64,000 nt of DNA from Vanessa cardui (GCF_905220365.1 NC_061135.1:2373501-2437500), one strand, 5' to 3'; shown: positions 45,809 to 58,040, counted from the stretch's first letter. The notes: generated by a model from the letters alone, not told the origin. Program-made: numbers and translations.

Positions 45809-46500
45809 TATTATAACATTAAAAACCGAAATACACAGCGTATGTGTGACTAAGCCTTCTTGGAACGGTGATCTGGTAAGTTTCACAGGAAGCCGTTGGA
45901 TGCGTACAGTGCAAGACCAGCCATAGTGAAAATCCCTGTATGGTCCACTCAGTTGAAATCTTCAGCTTGACATTATAACAATGATATTTAAACAATAAAA
46001 CTAATGAGTTCATTAAAATAACACGTGAATAAACTCTATGTAAAATAATTTGTGTTTAACATAGGTGTTTAAATAGGGATAATCTAAATTTCTATTTGAT
46101 ATTGTTTTAAGTAAATCCCGTTCAAAGTTAAAAATCAAATATTTTATAACTAAATTATAATTTTCAGAGTTATTTGATCAAACACACAAATTAGAATTAT
46201 ATAATTTGCTTATTTCTACGCCCCGTAATCCGTTAAAGCGGTGCGCTGTTACTCAGGATGCCCAACAAAAGTTGATCTATAAAATGCCATGTTTGGTCAT
46301 AAACGACAACGGCTTCTGTCAATCTACTTATGTTACCAAAAATATAATTTTTTGTAGTAAATTCATGTTATGTTTGATCGAATAAGGTTTTAGTTTATGT
46401 GTTATTATGATACGGTGAGAAGAAATTAATTTTATAACTTTTTCACTACTATTTTAATATTATTTACTTTTAATATTCTAAATTGTGGTCGTTTTATACT
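45809..46500. other. Spacer downstream of the protease gene
   Basis: 45830-45975 is more complex than its surroundings (GCCTTCTTGGAACGGTGATC, GATGCGTACAGTGCAAGACC) and may be a LINE fragment; nothing else is recognised. Confidence 0.3.
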
Positions 46501-46518
46501 GAAATAAATAGGAAGACG

Positions 46519-46556
46519 TTTATTGTAAATCTTTATTAATTATATCGATATTTATT
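46519..46556 (-). terminator. Polyadenylation signals of the protease gene
   Basis: Three AATAAA hexamers on the minus strand, at 46551-46556, 46532-46537 and 46519-46524, begin 27 nt after the stop codon. They suggest a very short 3' UTR. Confidence 0.6.
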
Positions 46557-46582
46557 TAAGTATAGCCGAGCGTTTTTTTTGT

Positions 46583-49500
46583 TTACATATTGCCTTGGAT
46601 CCATGGTAAAAACGCTGTTACGCGGGTGTAGACAGATGGGAAACCTGCCTGGCAGCCATCACCCACTCCAAAAGATACTATCCCCACCTAAAACGAATAT
46701 ACAATAAATACAGAGAGTTCAAAAACATTATTTACGCTCGAAAACGGGGAGGCTCAAATTATCACTCTTTTGTAATTATCTTGGGCTGAAATGCTTTAGC
46801 AAATTATGTGAATTTTTAATTAAAAGTCACTGGGGCAAGTTGTAAAATATGTTTATGACATTTTTGAAGTGAAATATTTCAGAACGAGAAATTTCTGACG
46901 CAAAAAGATGTAAAGGTGCTGAGGGATGATGTTGATTGTTGATTAGTTGGTTGGAAGACCTTACCAAAGTCCGTTGATTTTTCCATATTACTGTCAGCGG
47001 TCCTCCTGAATCTCCATCACATGTTCCAATACCTCGAACTCCTTTGGTACACATTTGGCTGCCGTGAATTGGTATGTCAAAACTTCTCTGACAAACGGCA
47101 TTGGTAAGAATTTCCAAGTCTACATGATGAAGATTCGTGCTGGCTGGGAAGTTGTTCTGGGCTAGAAAAGTATGATATTTTAAATGCAGATAAAAAATAA
47201 AAGACTAAAATTTCATAAAAATACGTTGAAAAAAAAGCTATTCCAGTAATGCTCTGTTCGAATACCTTTATTAATTACATTATGTAGATGGTAAAAATGC
47301 GTGGAATATTTTAATTAAAATTTAAAACATGTAAATTTAAATGTTTTATTTGTTAAAACTTTTGATATTTTAGATGGTTTTGGCAGTAGATTCAACATTC
47401 GAAATCATATTTTCCAAGTGGTTTTAATTAGATGTCAGTAAATATCATTATACTGGTTGCAAGTTGGTATAAAAATATGCAAACTTAATTTAGAAAATGA
47501 TCTTTACCATCTCTTGTTTTTCCATAACCACTGGCGGTCGCGGTAAGTCCAGAGAAGTCCTGTCGTACATCACTGATTGCTGGTAAGGCAATCGCTTGAA
47601 TATTGCCTGAAAATAATGAATTGATTACCGTTCAATGATTTAAAATTAATGTTTTCAGTTCCCCATTATTTACGAGAATGGTTTCGTGTCTATGTTTGGC
47701 CGTTTTTTCGTCAATTAAATTAACAGCAAATTTAGCATGTGATGAGTAGAATACAGCCACAGCAGAATATTGGCTTGATAATTAACATAATATTATGATA
47801 GCCCTTAACTAATGCTATCAGATGCATAGTACCATAATTAATATAATTTGCTGTTAATTACTAATAGAAGATTATATTTTCAATAATCTACATAAATCTA
47901 CATGGTATAACTTGCTTTGCCATGACTACGAATGAGTGAGATTAAAATTATGTTTGTTTTGTAAAAAAATATGTATTATTATAAATGGTCCATTTAGGAC
48001 CAACCAAAGGTCCTAAACCTCAGTGATAGCTAACGCTCATTAAAATTAATATTATAGAAAAGTTGACCACTATTTTTTATTTGGTGACAAATTGTGGCCA
48101 AAGTTGTTTTTTTTTTTATATTATAAAAGTTTTTTTTCACTATGATTGTAATACTTACTATTAAATTCAATACTGGATATTTTCGCAATCGCGATATCAT
48201 GGCTCAAATCGTTTATATTCCAATTCGGATGGGTAACAATATCCTTGGTTACTATCCTGGTTCCCCCAGAGAAGAGTAGAAGAGAACCCAGAACGATGGT
48301 GAACTGTGAAGCCTGGCTCTCGCCATCCCACCAGCAATGTGCAGCGGTGAGGACTCTGGTATTGGATATCAGAGCACCTCCACAGACGGATGTCTTTTTA
48401 GTTGTCAACGTCACGACTATACCTGCCTGTTTCCAAAAATATGTTTATGAATTTAATCATTATTGATAAATATCTCAATTACAACAACATAACAACATCA
48501 GCCTGTAAATTCCCACTGCTGGGCTAAAGGCCTCCTCTCCTTTTGAGGAGAAGGTTTGGAACATATTCCACCACGCTGTTCCAATGCGGGTTGGTGGAAT
48601 ACACATGTGGCAGAATTTCTAAGAAATTTGTCACATGCAGGTTTCCTCACGATCTTTTTCTTCACCGCTGAGCACGAGATGAATTATAAAGACTAATTAT
48701 GCACATGAATCAGTGGTGCTTGCCTGAGTTTGAACCCGCAATCATCGGTTAAGATGCACGCGTTCTAACCACTGGGCCATCTCGATTGTTGATTTGTCAT
48801 CACGAAATCCCAAATACAATTCTATAGTGGTAGTGCCACTGTATACCTTCGGGTAACAGACGAATGGGCAGGCACGTCCGGGGAAGTACCACTCTCTCAC
48901 TTAAAATCGGCGTAAAGTGGTAACTATGGTAACTATGTTTTGTCCGGTAAGTGAGAGTTCCGGAGGCCCGATCCTCCTCCCCCCCAAAACTTGATGGTTG
49001 TGCAAAACATGGTTGAATTACCCCAGGACGGTACAACAATATATAACATAAAAAAGATACTAAAAAACCTCCTTTGAAAAGCAAAATAATTTTAATATCT
49101 GTAGACTTTGATGTTTTACTTACACCGAAATATATAATACGATGAAAATAATGAATTTATATGAATTGAGCATCGAAGTAAATCGATCGTAGCAGTGACC
49201 AATTTACCAGCTGGCTGATTTTGTTTGAGCCTAAGGCTGCGGTTTTTCCTCCTTTCCTTTCAATTTACATTCGAAATTTAAAAAATGTTGTTTTTTGTTT
49301 TCGCAATTTCGATGTAATTGCTGAATTAAAAAAAAATAACTATGCTCACAGGCTCCAAATATAAGGTCGGGAATAATCACACAGCGTATACTGATAGAGG
49401 GTAATTATAACATAGGTGATTAATATGGAGGTTGAACGTTTGCTAGAACTAAATTAATGATAATACAAATACACGTGTATACGTAACGCAGTACTATTAC

Positions 49501-51285
49501 AAATTACCTCTTCCATTAAGCCATCAGTGACATTCCGCTGAACACAGATGTCAATAAATTTAATTATGCTAAATTAATTAAGATTTGATGGCAGCTATTT
49601 GGTCCGGTTTGAATGAAGAAATAAAAAATAAATAGCGGATGTATTACTGTTTTTAATGGACTACGAACAAAAAAGATTTTCAATTTGTTTGTATTGATTT
49701 ATTTTTGTTGGCTCAGAACTTTTTAATTTTTGAATTAAAATGTTTTTATTTGCAAGAAAAAAAATTCCGTATGGTTGGTTAAAAGTAGGAGAGAAAACAT
49801 TGTTAATATCTTTAGAAATGGCAAAGGGAATTGAAGTTAATGAAAATGACCAAATCAAATCAGTCTGATCGTATCAAAATCAGTTGACTTACATTGTAAG
49901 TGCGTTTTCTTCCCAGCTTTGTATTCTCGTTAGCAGTGATCTTTGAAATCATTAATTGACTATATTAATGTAATGCATTTCCTTGAAATACGATATAATT
50001 ACGATTATTGTAACATTTCCTTGTAGAATTGCTGTGTTTCACGTGACACTAGGTACGCCATTTTCTAATATCGATAAAGACACATATTTTTGCAAATTAC
50101 CACGTTAGATAGACGGACTTTGTTTTATAATATGTAATGATTTGGGTAATATATTGATCTAAACAAGCGTTGCTTTGTTTGTTTTTGCTTGTTCTTACTT
50201 TTTTATTATAAGACAGATAAGCACGATACCTTTGTTTAAATCAATTAATAATTTTATGACGGTAAGTTTTTTTATGTTACGCATAACTAATTTACGGTAA
50301 CCATTACAAATTAACGTACATCTTTAGAGATGACCAAGGCAACTGAAATTGTTAATGAAAACAACGTTATTTCCAACAAATTATTGTAATAACGTCGATA
50401 TTTGTAAAGGATGTTTTTAAACATTTTGAAAGTATTTTTTTATTATGAATAATAATTTATGAGTCCCTTTTACATATTAAAGCTTCTTTATCAAAAATAT
50501 TTGATTCGACAATCATCAAAATAAATTGCCTTAAAATATTGTCTGAGCATTCGAAGATTATACTTTTTATTTTAATTTTTTTTATATTGGACGATTTTCT
50601 ATAACATCTGGCTTGTAGTAACACATTAGTTTGATACGTGTATTTTATGAATTTGATAAATATAATGATCAATGTCACATATTAATGTGACATTGATCAT
50701 TATATTTCATTCGGACATTTCACACTCGTCTTCTGTAGTGAGTTTCTTGTTACTGAATACCTATTCCTACACCTGTGTGATACGAGTTAACTTGTTAAAT
50801 TGACAGACTTACTGAAATCCTTTTTGATATTTGTATCTTATAATTATTATAGTTTATGTCGTATGTCATGACATGGGCAAAAGTTTACTACCAAGACAAA
50901 ACGCACAATTTTAATATTTTTAATTATTACTAGTAGAACGCCCGGGTTTCGCTTGGATCGTTATTAATGAAAAAAAGGGTAAAGGTAAAAATGGGATAAT
51001 GTAGCATTCTCCTAGTAAAAAAAAATTACTTACGGAGATTACTTCCTATATACAAATGATCTAATTCAATATCTTTATTATATTAGTATAGATTGTTTTT
51101 CAAACCTGATAGGGGAACGCAGTGATAGTAGCCGCCGGACCACCCCCTACGATTCTGCTAACCCCCTCCATAGCCATAATCTTATGAGCCGCCGGTATCC
51201 CGATAGCTTTGTGGTAGCCATCCCGTACATTTTCCGTTCTCACAAAATAATTAAAAGAACACAAAAATAAGAAAATTAAAAGCAT
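46583..51285 (-). CDS. Chymotrypsin-like serine protease, five coding exons, 282 aa
   Basis: Exons (minus): 51285-51106, 48426-48159, 47606-47508, 47161-46965, 46687-46583. All introns are GT-AG with phases 0, 1, 1, 0. The joined frame is open from ATG to TAA. Residues 1-16 are a hydrophobic signal peptide, followed by a propeptide with YHKAIGIP as in lepidopteran midgut proteases, and activation at R44 before IVGG. The catalytic triad is H90 (LTAAHC), D137 (SHDIAIAKI) and S234 (CDGDSGGPL). Cysteines 75/91, 206/220 and 230/260 give the three standard disulfides. The pocket residue equivalent to chymotrypsin 189 is Gly, 216 is Gly and 226 is Ser, so it is not trypsin-like; chymotrypsin- or collagenase-like specificity is inferred. 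A secreted zymogen, plausibly digestive, is expected. No lesion is seen. Intron 1 (2.7 kb) holds a SINE and other repeats. Exon edges were set by eye. Confidence 0.93.
48482..48787 (-). mobile_element. SINE-A copy in intron 1 of the protease gene
   Basis: A full-length copy with CAACAACATAACAACATC tail and head CCACTGGGCCATCTCGATT, lying 56 bp upstream of exon 2 on the gene strand and in the same orientation as the gene. Its tail lies close to the exon 2 acceptor and branch region. Confidence 0.9.
48795..49070 (-). repeat. Coding-like repeat fragment in intron 1
   Basis: GC-rich against the intron background. The minus strand reads SSFGGEEDRASGTLTYRTKH and ERVVLPRTCLPIRLLPEGIQ. It resembles a recurring lepidopteran repeat, possibly LINE-derived; family not identified. 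It is not an exon, because the protease joins correctly without it. Confidence 0.4.
50658..50707. repeat. Perfect 23-bp-arm hairpin in intron 1
   Basis: Arms 50658-50680 and 50685-50707 are exact reverse complements around the loop ATTA; the core is ATAATGATCAATGTCAC. Confidence 0.95.
50931..51095 (-). repeat. Helitron-like end fragment in intron 1
   Basis: Starts CTAGTAGAACGCCCGGGTTT, the complement of a CTAG-type 3' end next to a GC-rich stretch, near the exon 1 donor. Confidence 0.4.
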
Positions 51286-51344
51286 GTTTACACTGTTTAT
51301 TGTTTTAATGACATTTATAATTGTGACGATATCGAGTGAAATAT

Positions 51345-51350
51345 CTTATA
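51345..51350 (-). promoter_or_regulatory. Candidate TATA box of the protease gene
   Basis: TATAAG on the minus strand lies 60 nt upstream of the ATG. Transcription would then start near 51318, giving a 5' UTR of about 30 nt. A second TATAAA at 51314-51319 is closer to the ATG. Position-based inference only. Confidence 0.35.
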
Positions 51351-52039
51351 ATACTGAGTTATCAGTTTACTGATTGTAACTGAAGGTAATCAAATGCATA
51401 TGATCTTTTAGGTAGCTCGCAGACGAGACGAGTATTTTTGCTATACGTTGTTAATAAAATAATATATGAAAATTTAAAAGAAATCAAAAAGAATCACGAG
51501 ACTTAAATATAAATTTTGGCATGTTAATACTATGTCAGTTATACGAACACGTGTTCTGCAGCGAACAATTTTATTGGTTCACGAACTTTTGAATTGGTGA
51601 TATAATTTAAAGTGTTTGTTCGAATGATGTAGTGAACAATCAATTTTAATCTAAGTAAGTATAATTAATTATGAAACACGATATGCAATCAAGCTATAAT
51701 TTTGCGTACGAAAATAATTTTTGAAGTGATAATTTCTTATGGGAGGCTAAGCCGCTTTGTTACGTAACGCGTTACGGCGCCAGTTACGATCCAATTTTAA
51801 TTATTTAACAGTGGTGGTACATTCATGTATATGCAGTCCATTTTTAAGATTTGACCTTGTGCTTTGTTAATTGACTGTAAGCACAAACTTTTGAACTTAA
51901 AATATACACTATTTCTCATCTCTTCATCATCAAGTGATAACTGTAGCCCTTATGAGATTCCGATGGAGTGCCGTAACTATTAGTCTGGTGCCGTTGCATA
52001 TGGAGTCTATTCTAGTCTATTAACATTATTAGCACGACA
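51351..52039. other. Upstream region of the protease gene, no second gene seen
   Basis: AT-rich with a small GC-richer patch at 51745-51795; no recognised motif cluster. Confidence 0.3.
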
Positions 52040-52690
52040 CTCTTCTAACTTAAAAATGAAGGATCTCAAGACTAACCTTTCTTTTACTTATTTCTAACCA
52101 ACAACAACGACATCAACGGCCTGTAAATTTCTCACTGCTGAGCTAAGGCCTCCTCACCTTTTGAGGAGAAGTTTTGGAACATATTCGACCAATCGCTGTT
52201 CCAATCCGGCCTGGGTTTGAACCTGCAATCATTGGTTAAGATGCACGTGTTCTTACCACAGGGCCATCTCGGCTCTTATAAATTCTAACCAGTTTCCCAA
52301 AAATATAGCTTCATGTTTCTAACTTCAAAGATGGCGGACTTTCAGATTAACCTATATAAGAAACCCTTATTTCACCCCTCAGGGTTAAAATATCCAGTAA
52401 ATTAAAATACGTATCTACTAATTTTTAGTTCATGTCTCTAATTTAAAAAAAATGACGGACTACTATACAGACTTTCAACCCTTTTTCACCCCTTTAGGGA
52501 AAGAATATCCAAAAACGCTGAAATAAGTATTGTTTTATTTTAATCAGTATTCCAAAAATAAAATTTTATGTTTTTTAACTTTAAAAATGACGGTCTTCCA
52601 TACAATGGTTTAACTCCTATTTCACTCCCTTAGAGAAAGAAGTTCCAAAATTCCTTTCTTAGTGGGTGTCTACTCAATAAATTAATCCTA
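52040..52690. repeat. Diverged tandem array, unit about 120-135 bp, about four units
   Basis: The block TTCATGTTTCTAACTTCAAA..GGCGGACTTTC..TTATTTCACCCCTCAGGG recurs with starts near 52311, 52430 and 52567, with an initial partial unit at 52045-52099. Each unit ends with a T/A-rich AAAATATCCA stretch. A SINE-A copy sits between the partial unit and the first full unit. Confidence 0.7.
52100..52275 (-). mobile_element. SINE-A copy with large internal deletion
   Basis: The tail CAACAACAACGACATCAAC and the first third of the body join at TGTTCCAATCCGGCCTGGGT directly to the head region, losing about 130 bp. The flanks TTTCTAACCA and ATTCTAACCA look like the target duplication. Confidence 0.85.
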
Positions 52691-53747
52691 CTTACCAAAC
52701 TTGTTATTTTATATAATCTACATTCTATTACTGAATATTAATATTCTCCAGAGATAAAAGTTACTAAACACTAACAATAAAACAATTTTTTTGAAAACGC
52801 TTCGTTTGTAAACGGCCTTAACGGTGATTTGTTTTCTAATAAAGTGAATATCTGATATGAAATCAAAATAATCAACTTAATAACAATTGGGTTTTAACAC
52901 AGGAAGAACATCAAAGTGTTTTGGTATAGGTAGTAAATAAAAATGTAATCCCTGTGTAAATAATTGATTAAATTTTATCAAACAAATATAAGGTGATACA
53001 ATCAAAGGAAAATCAGTAATAAAACTTAATTTATAATTCATAATTAGCTTGAATCAGCATGACCAGCGTGGCCAACCTTCGCAATGGGGCGGCCTTACTC
53101 TGCAGAACGTTTACATGTCGTTATTTTTTTATACACTCGTACTTTAGTCTAATTGTATTTTAATGTCTGGACCACGTAACCACCACCAAGTGATCCAAGG
53201 ACCACCAGGCAAGTGATCCGATAAGATCAGCTGACATAAACTGCGGGTCAAAAGTAAAAGACCTACAAAGATGGGCAATGTAATGTTTTGCATCAAAATA
53301 TATATTTTAGGCTATCTATGCTGAGTGGTACATATACAAAATAATAAACATAATACTTTATTAATATAACGTTATAATATAACAACGAAAGATATTATAT
53401 TAAGAGCAGGATGCAAGCCCTCTTTTCTATCTAAATAGCTGCTATTGTGGTCAAAATCCGCATTTTTTTGCCAAAGAAAATGTATTAAATAAAGTGACGG
53501 TACCTTATCTCGGTACGAGCCGGATGGTATGAACGGGCTTTTGCCGGTCGTCGGCCGTTAAGCAGTTGGGTGTGAATGGGCTTTCGGCTCGATATTAATA
53601 TTTCGTTCTATATCAGATGTTAACTAACAATGTTCTATAACAATGTTTTGTTGTTGAAAATACTTTTTTGTTTAAGCACATGTTTTGGTGAACGCGAGTT
53701 AAATTTTAATTCATTCAAATAATAATTGCAGTGGCTTTTGTCTGTGT
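52691..53747. other. Spacer with a GC-rich patch at 53490-53595
   Basis: The patch (GACGGTACCTTATCTCGGTA, CCGGTCGTCGGCCGTTAAGC) differs in composition from its surroundings but has no recognised frame or repeat. Confidence 0.3.
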
Positions 53748-54030
53748 CTTTTTTATGGTATAGTTTGGCGGACGAGCATATGGGCGGGCTACCTTATGAC
53801 AAGTGGTCACCATCACCCATAGAAATATTAACTATTCTTTACATCGTCAATGTGCCACCAACCTTGGGAACTAAGATGTTAGGTCCCTTATGCCTGTAGT
53901 TATACTGGCTCACTCACCCTTCAAACCGAAACACAACAATACTGAGTGCTGTTATTTGGCGGAAGAATAACTGATGAGTGGGTGGGGTGGTACCTACCCT
54001 GACGGACCAGCACAAAGCCCTACTACCAAA
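53748..54030 (+). repeat. Rep-B copy
   Basis: TTTTTTATGGTATAGTTTGG, CACCAACCTTGGGAACTAAG, GATGAGTGGGTGGGGTGGTA, GCACAAAGCCCTACTACC; a short loss near 53825. Confidence 0.75.
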
Positions 54031-54414
54031 TCTTATTTATAGTGGCCGGATGACTGAAGTTATAAATTTAATATCAATGATTTAAATATTCAATGAGATT
54101 TGCAAATACGTCTGCATTATCACGCACTACGAACCGTCCATTTTCATTTAAATAATTATATCTACTTTAATTCTGTCTCTAAACTTATGATAACAATTTG
54201 ACAACAATCAGAAGTACATACTTCTATCAATTACTTTAATGACAGAGTAGCTTTGACCTTGAATCAAAGTGATTTTAAGAGTTTTCATAAAAATGTCCTT
54301 TTTCTCACCATTAGAATCGACAAAAGATGTTACTGTAATAACCCCAAAACATCACATACAATATTTAAGACTTTCAAAAACTTAATATAACCTCATTTTT
54401 TGCCAAATCTATGC
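54031..54414. other. AT-rich spacer
   Basis: Nothing recognised. Confidence 0.3.
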
Positions 54415-54700
54415 GTGCTAGCTCGCGATGTCACCGTCTAACTGTGACTTCGATCCCGTAGAAATTTAGCACTCTTTCTTTAGCCGCACCCCTCTACCAG
54501 CTCACCTGTTCCCGTTTTATTATAATCTTCGGATGCCTTCAAACGAGGCGTGAAGAGCGATCTTGCGGGTCGACATGGCGGAGGTGACTAGTGCAGCTCA
54601 TCCTTACTGACTGTACTGGTCGTCTTCGTGTTTTGACTCCACTTCCGCTTACCATCAGGTGGAGTGGAGTTATATGCCTACCCGGAAAGTATAAATAAAG
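54415..54700 (+). repeat. Unclassified GC-richer retroposon-like segment
   Basis: GATGCCTTCAAACGAGGCGT, GCGGGTCGACATGGCGGAGG and CCGCTTACCATCAGGTGGAG resemble 3' ends of widespread lepidopteran repeats; AAATAAAG follows. Only one copy is seen here, so the family is not defined. Confidence 0.35.
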
Positions 54701-55439
54701 GAACTAGAGTGAAATTAATTACATTATTTATTACGTATATATATATTTAAATAATTTAATTGTAGCCGTGCGTGCTTGGCAGTTTAATTCGGAATGTGTT
54801 TAAATAATTATCACAACAAAAAATAATATTTCATATTTTTTATTACTTATTTAATGATGCTGTTTATTGAATACACAGTAAACATTAGAAAGTCCGTTTC
54901 AATGAGGTGTTGGACGTCATCCCTCCTGGTTTATTCCCAATAAATTATTCGAAAGAATTTAAATTTGTATCATATTCTACAAACTCGAACAAACCTTCAT
55001 AAATCTTCTTTTGATTTAAGAAATTTAATTAAACTTTTGCAAGCATTTAAATGGAACGAAATTAAAACTAAACTAATTAAACAATGTTGTTCAAGGAAGA
55101 AATAAAAAAAAAACGATAGATAATCCAATAAATTAATAAGTAAGGTCTGAGACCAACTTCACCGATGCCAGACCACGTTCAAGTTGCGTCCTCTTTCCTT
55201 TTACCCGCATTTCTCTAGAACTACGATCTCGGAGTCCTTTTATAGGAATTTTTAATTGCAAAAAGTTCGAATACGTAGAAGCAATTATCCTCCGCGGTCT
55301 GATTAATTTGTCGTTTTAAATGCGCTTATCAGAATGGAAAACTTCCTATCAGATAAATGTACGACTATTAATTTGGAATTAAGAGCACAGGATTACGAGG
55401 TCTTTTAAAATAACTTTGGATATTTGTAATAGTTCTTAA
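54701..55439. other. Spacer, nothing recognised
   Basis: AT-rich. Confidence 0.3.
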
Positions 55440-55622
55440 CTTTTGAAAAAAGGAATGTCTAGAGCAGGGACGTGGATGCATATAGAGGAAGGGGACGACC
55501 GAAGAAACGATGGGTGGATTGTGTGAAAGATGATATGGCTGGAAAGAGTCAGAGAAGAATGGAAGAAGAACACATGCTGCGCCGACCCCAAATAAAATTG
55601 GGATAAGGGCAGGAGGACCATA
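55440..55622 (+). pseudogene. RTE-type LINE C-terminal fragment
   Basis: The plus strand reads RGRGRPKKRWVDCVKDDMAG, then a diverged end with RRPQIKLG and stop. GRPKKRWVDCVKDDM is the conserved post-RT motif of lepidopteran RTE elements. About 55 codons remain, followed by GATAAGGGCAGGAGGACC. Confidence 0.65.
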
Positions 55623-56770
55623 TTAACTTTTGAAATGATCAGTTAATTTTTCAAAGATTATGATCTCAATTTGAGTATATAATCTATTGAGTGCATGTTA
55701 CGGAAAACTTTGTAAGAAAACATGGGCGTCGTGATGTGATCGTGATTATGATCTTTTTCTCGGGAGAAGAGAGGCCTGAGTATCTCATGCTTAGAAAACA
55801 TAGGAGTGAAACAAACACAAGAAGAATTTATTAGCTCGAATTGGGATGAGACAGGAAACATAGATTCTGTAGACTTGCCATAAGAACATCTAGGTAATAT
55901 AAATAAAATACCTTTACTTTAAATTCTTCATATAAACATTCAAGAATTCATTAATATGTTAAATTAAAATGTTTTTAAAGCTACGGACCTGAAATATCAA
56001 ATTAACATTTGTTCTTGTTATCATAACAATATATGAGATATGTATACATATACATAAGAAAGTGAACAGTGGTGTTAAAGAGGCATGACGTCATAGAGAG
56101 CTTCATACCGTTCACCGTATAAGAGCTGGTTATACACGGCGACATGTTCACATCAATCAAGAAAATCATTTTACAAATATCGATTTATAAAGAAAAGATT
56201 GCGATTAATCGAGCACATGATTATTTTTTTTAAGTCAATTAAAAAAAAGACTGAATGACGCTATCTCACTCTTTTCTATAATAAGTCACTTTTTATTTCA
56301 CTCGTGATAAAATTGCTGCAGTTTATTAACTATAGTCAAACTCTACGGTTTTAACACGATTGTGAAGATCGTTTTTTGAGGTTACATTCGAGTTTGTTCC
56401 TTCATAATAGCATTAGCATAAAAATCTATGTAAAGGCTGTCGCTGGTTTTATTGTTAACGTCTCAAGGACGAATTACATCAAATAATTGAGATTCCACGG
56501 GGTCTTGTAGAGCTTCCAGCCGTATCACGCTATAACGGAGCAACTTTGTATGAGTGATGGGAGATACTACTATAATATCGATAAATTATAAATATTTCTT
56601 AAGTCGTTAATATTTAATAAATAGTTCCATCCAAACATAGACGTACAAGTGAACTTAACACAACTATTATTCTGATAATCCAGATACTGACAACCATCAG
56701 CTATGTTAGATTCATTTTTTATCTACCAGCTGTTGTTTATCCTGATAATTAGACTTCTAATCTTTATTAT
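55623..56770. other. Spacer, nothing recognised
   Basis: AT-rich; no gene seen. Confidence 0.3.
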
Positions 56771-56938
56771 TATAAATGTGTTTGTTGTCTATCGCTTTTT
56801 CACGACCAAACCAATGAAGAGAATTTCATGAAATTTGGTATGAAGCAAGCGTTAAGTCCAAGGAAGGACATGGGCTACTTTTATTAATACATGACAACCA
56901 ACCGAAAATGCAAGCAATGCCGCGGGCGACCACTAGTG
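56771..56938 (+). mobile_element. Short Helitron-like element, (TCTG)n type without the run
   Basis: TTATAAATGTGTTTGTTGTC, CTTTTTCACGACCAAACC, AATTTCATGAAATTTGGTAT, ending GCGGGCGACCACTAG followed by T. Confidence 0.6.
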
Positions 56939-57596
56939 ATTTATTATATGTAACAATTATTTCTTCAAAATTATATACAAAATTAATGCATGTTTTAGTT
57001 TGAACTAATTTTGTCATTTTAATTCGCAAAATTATTTTGTCGAATATCGATAACCCTAAATTGTCGACATCACTATTTTAAAGGTGAAGAGGTGCAAGAT
57101 GCGAAAATATTTCGAGGTTTCTGAGTAAACAACTTCGTTTTGAAACTCGTCGACTGAAACTTATAAGATAAAATGATATTTAAAATATCTATATTAAGTT
57201 TGTTTTTCAATAATGATAATTGTTTTACTATGTATTTCAAGTCATGAGTAACATTATGTTCGATATTTAAATGACTTCTATAGAAGTAATTAAATGATGT
57301 ATAATTATTTATTTGTAAAGTGGTATTATACTCGTTAGATACTTGATGAGTGGCGTTATACTCGATATTAGAACGAGTTCAATGAAATGAATTAAGTGAT
57401 CTATAATTATGTATTATAAAGTAATTGTAATATAATTGATAACACCAGGTGATTCACCACTATTTATAGCTATCAGCTACCGCTACCGAAATTTTCTACA
57501 AATTACTTACTCTGTTATAAGAATTTCTTATGATTTTTAATATTAATAAGAGTTTGTTTGACCATTGATATTTTATATTGGTATTTTAGCAAGGAT
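56939..57596. other. AT-rich spacer
   Basis: Nothing recognised. Confidence 0.3.
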
Positions 57597-57798
57597 GTAG
57601 CTAGGTGAGGAGGCCTTAACCCCCTCTTTAACTAATATACCAAATTACTAAATTTAAAATTATAGATACCAAATAGTGCGCAGGGTCGTGTTTTTCTAGC
57701 TATAGAAGCTTTAGGTTTAGTTTTGAGGGCCCCCTGAACTCCGGGGCCCTGGTGCAATGCACCACCTAGCTCTACGATAGCTACGATAATTTTAGGTA
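57597..57798. mobile_element. Possible hAT-like non-autonomous element
   Basis: The ends AGCTAGGTG (left) and CACCACCTAGCT (right) are inverse, the right side has GGGCCCTGGTGCAATGCACC, and ATTTTAG occurs outside both ends as a possible target duplication. The ends are not cleanly matched. Confidence 0.35.
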
Positions 57799-57934
57799 TT
57801 CGTCCATCAATGAGATAAATATTACATTGAATATTTATGCCAATATGTTTATATCATTATATGCATATACATATATAATAGAGCTTGCAGCCGAACGAAG
57901 GAACGTATAACGAACTAACTTTGTATGTCAAAAA

Positions 57935-58040
57935 TCATATCAAAATATTTTATTCGTTTAACAACTATATTAAGTGAAGCTACCACCGGTTCAGAGTAGA
58001 TTCTGCCGAGAGGAACCGGCAGGAAACTCAGTATACACTG
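57935..58040 (+). repeat. Rep-D copy
   Basis: AATCATATCAAAATATTTTA, GTGAAGCTACCACCGGTTCA, GATTCTGCCGAGAGGAACCG. Confidence 0.6.

Noticed and set aside
48795..49084. 94-aa ORF as an extra protease exon
   Set aside because: It has no protease similarity and the catalytic domain is complete without it; it lies in intron 1 in a repeat-like segment.
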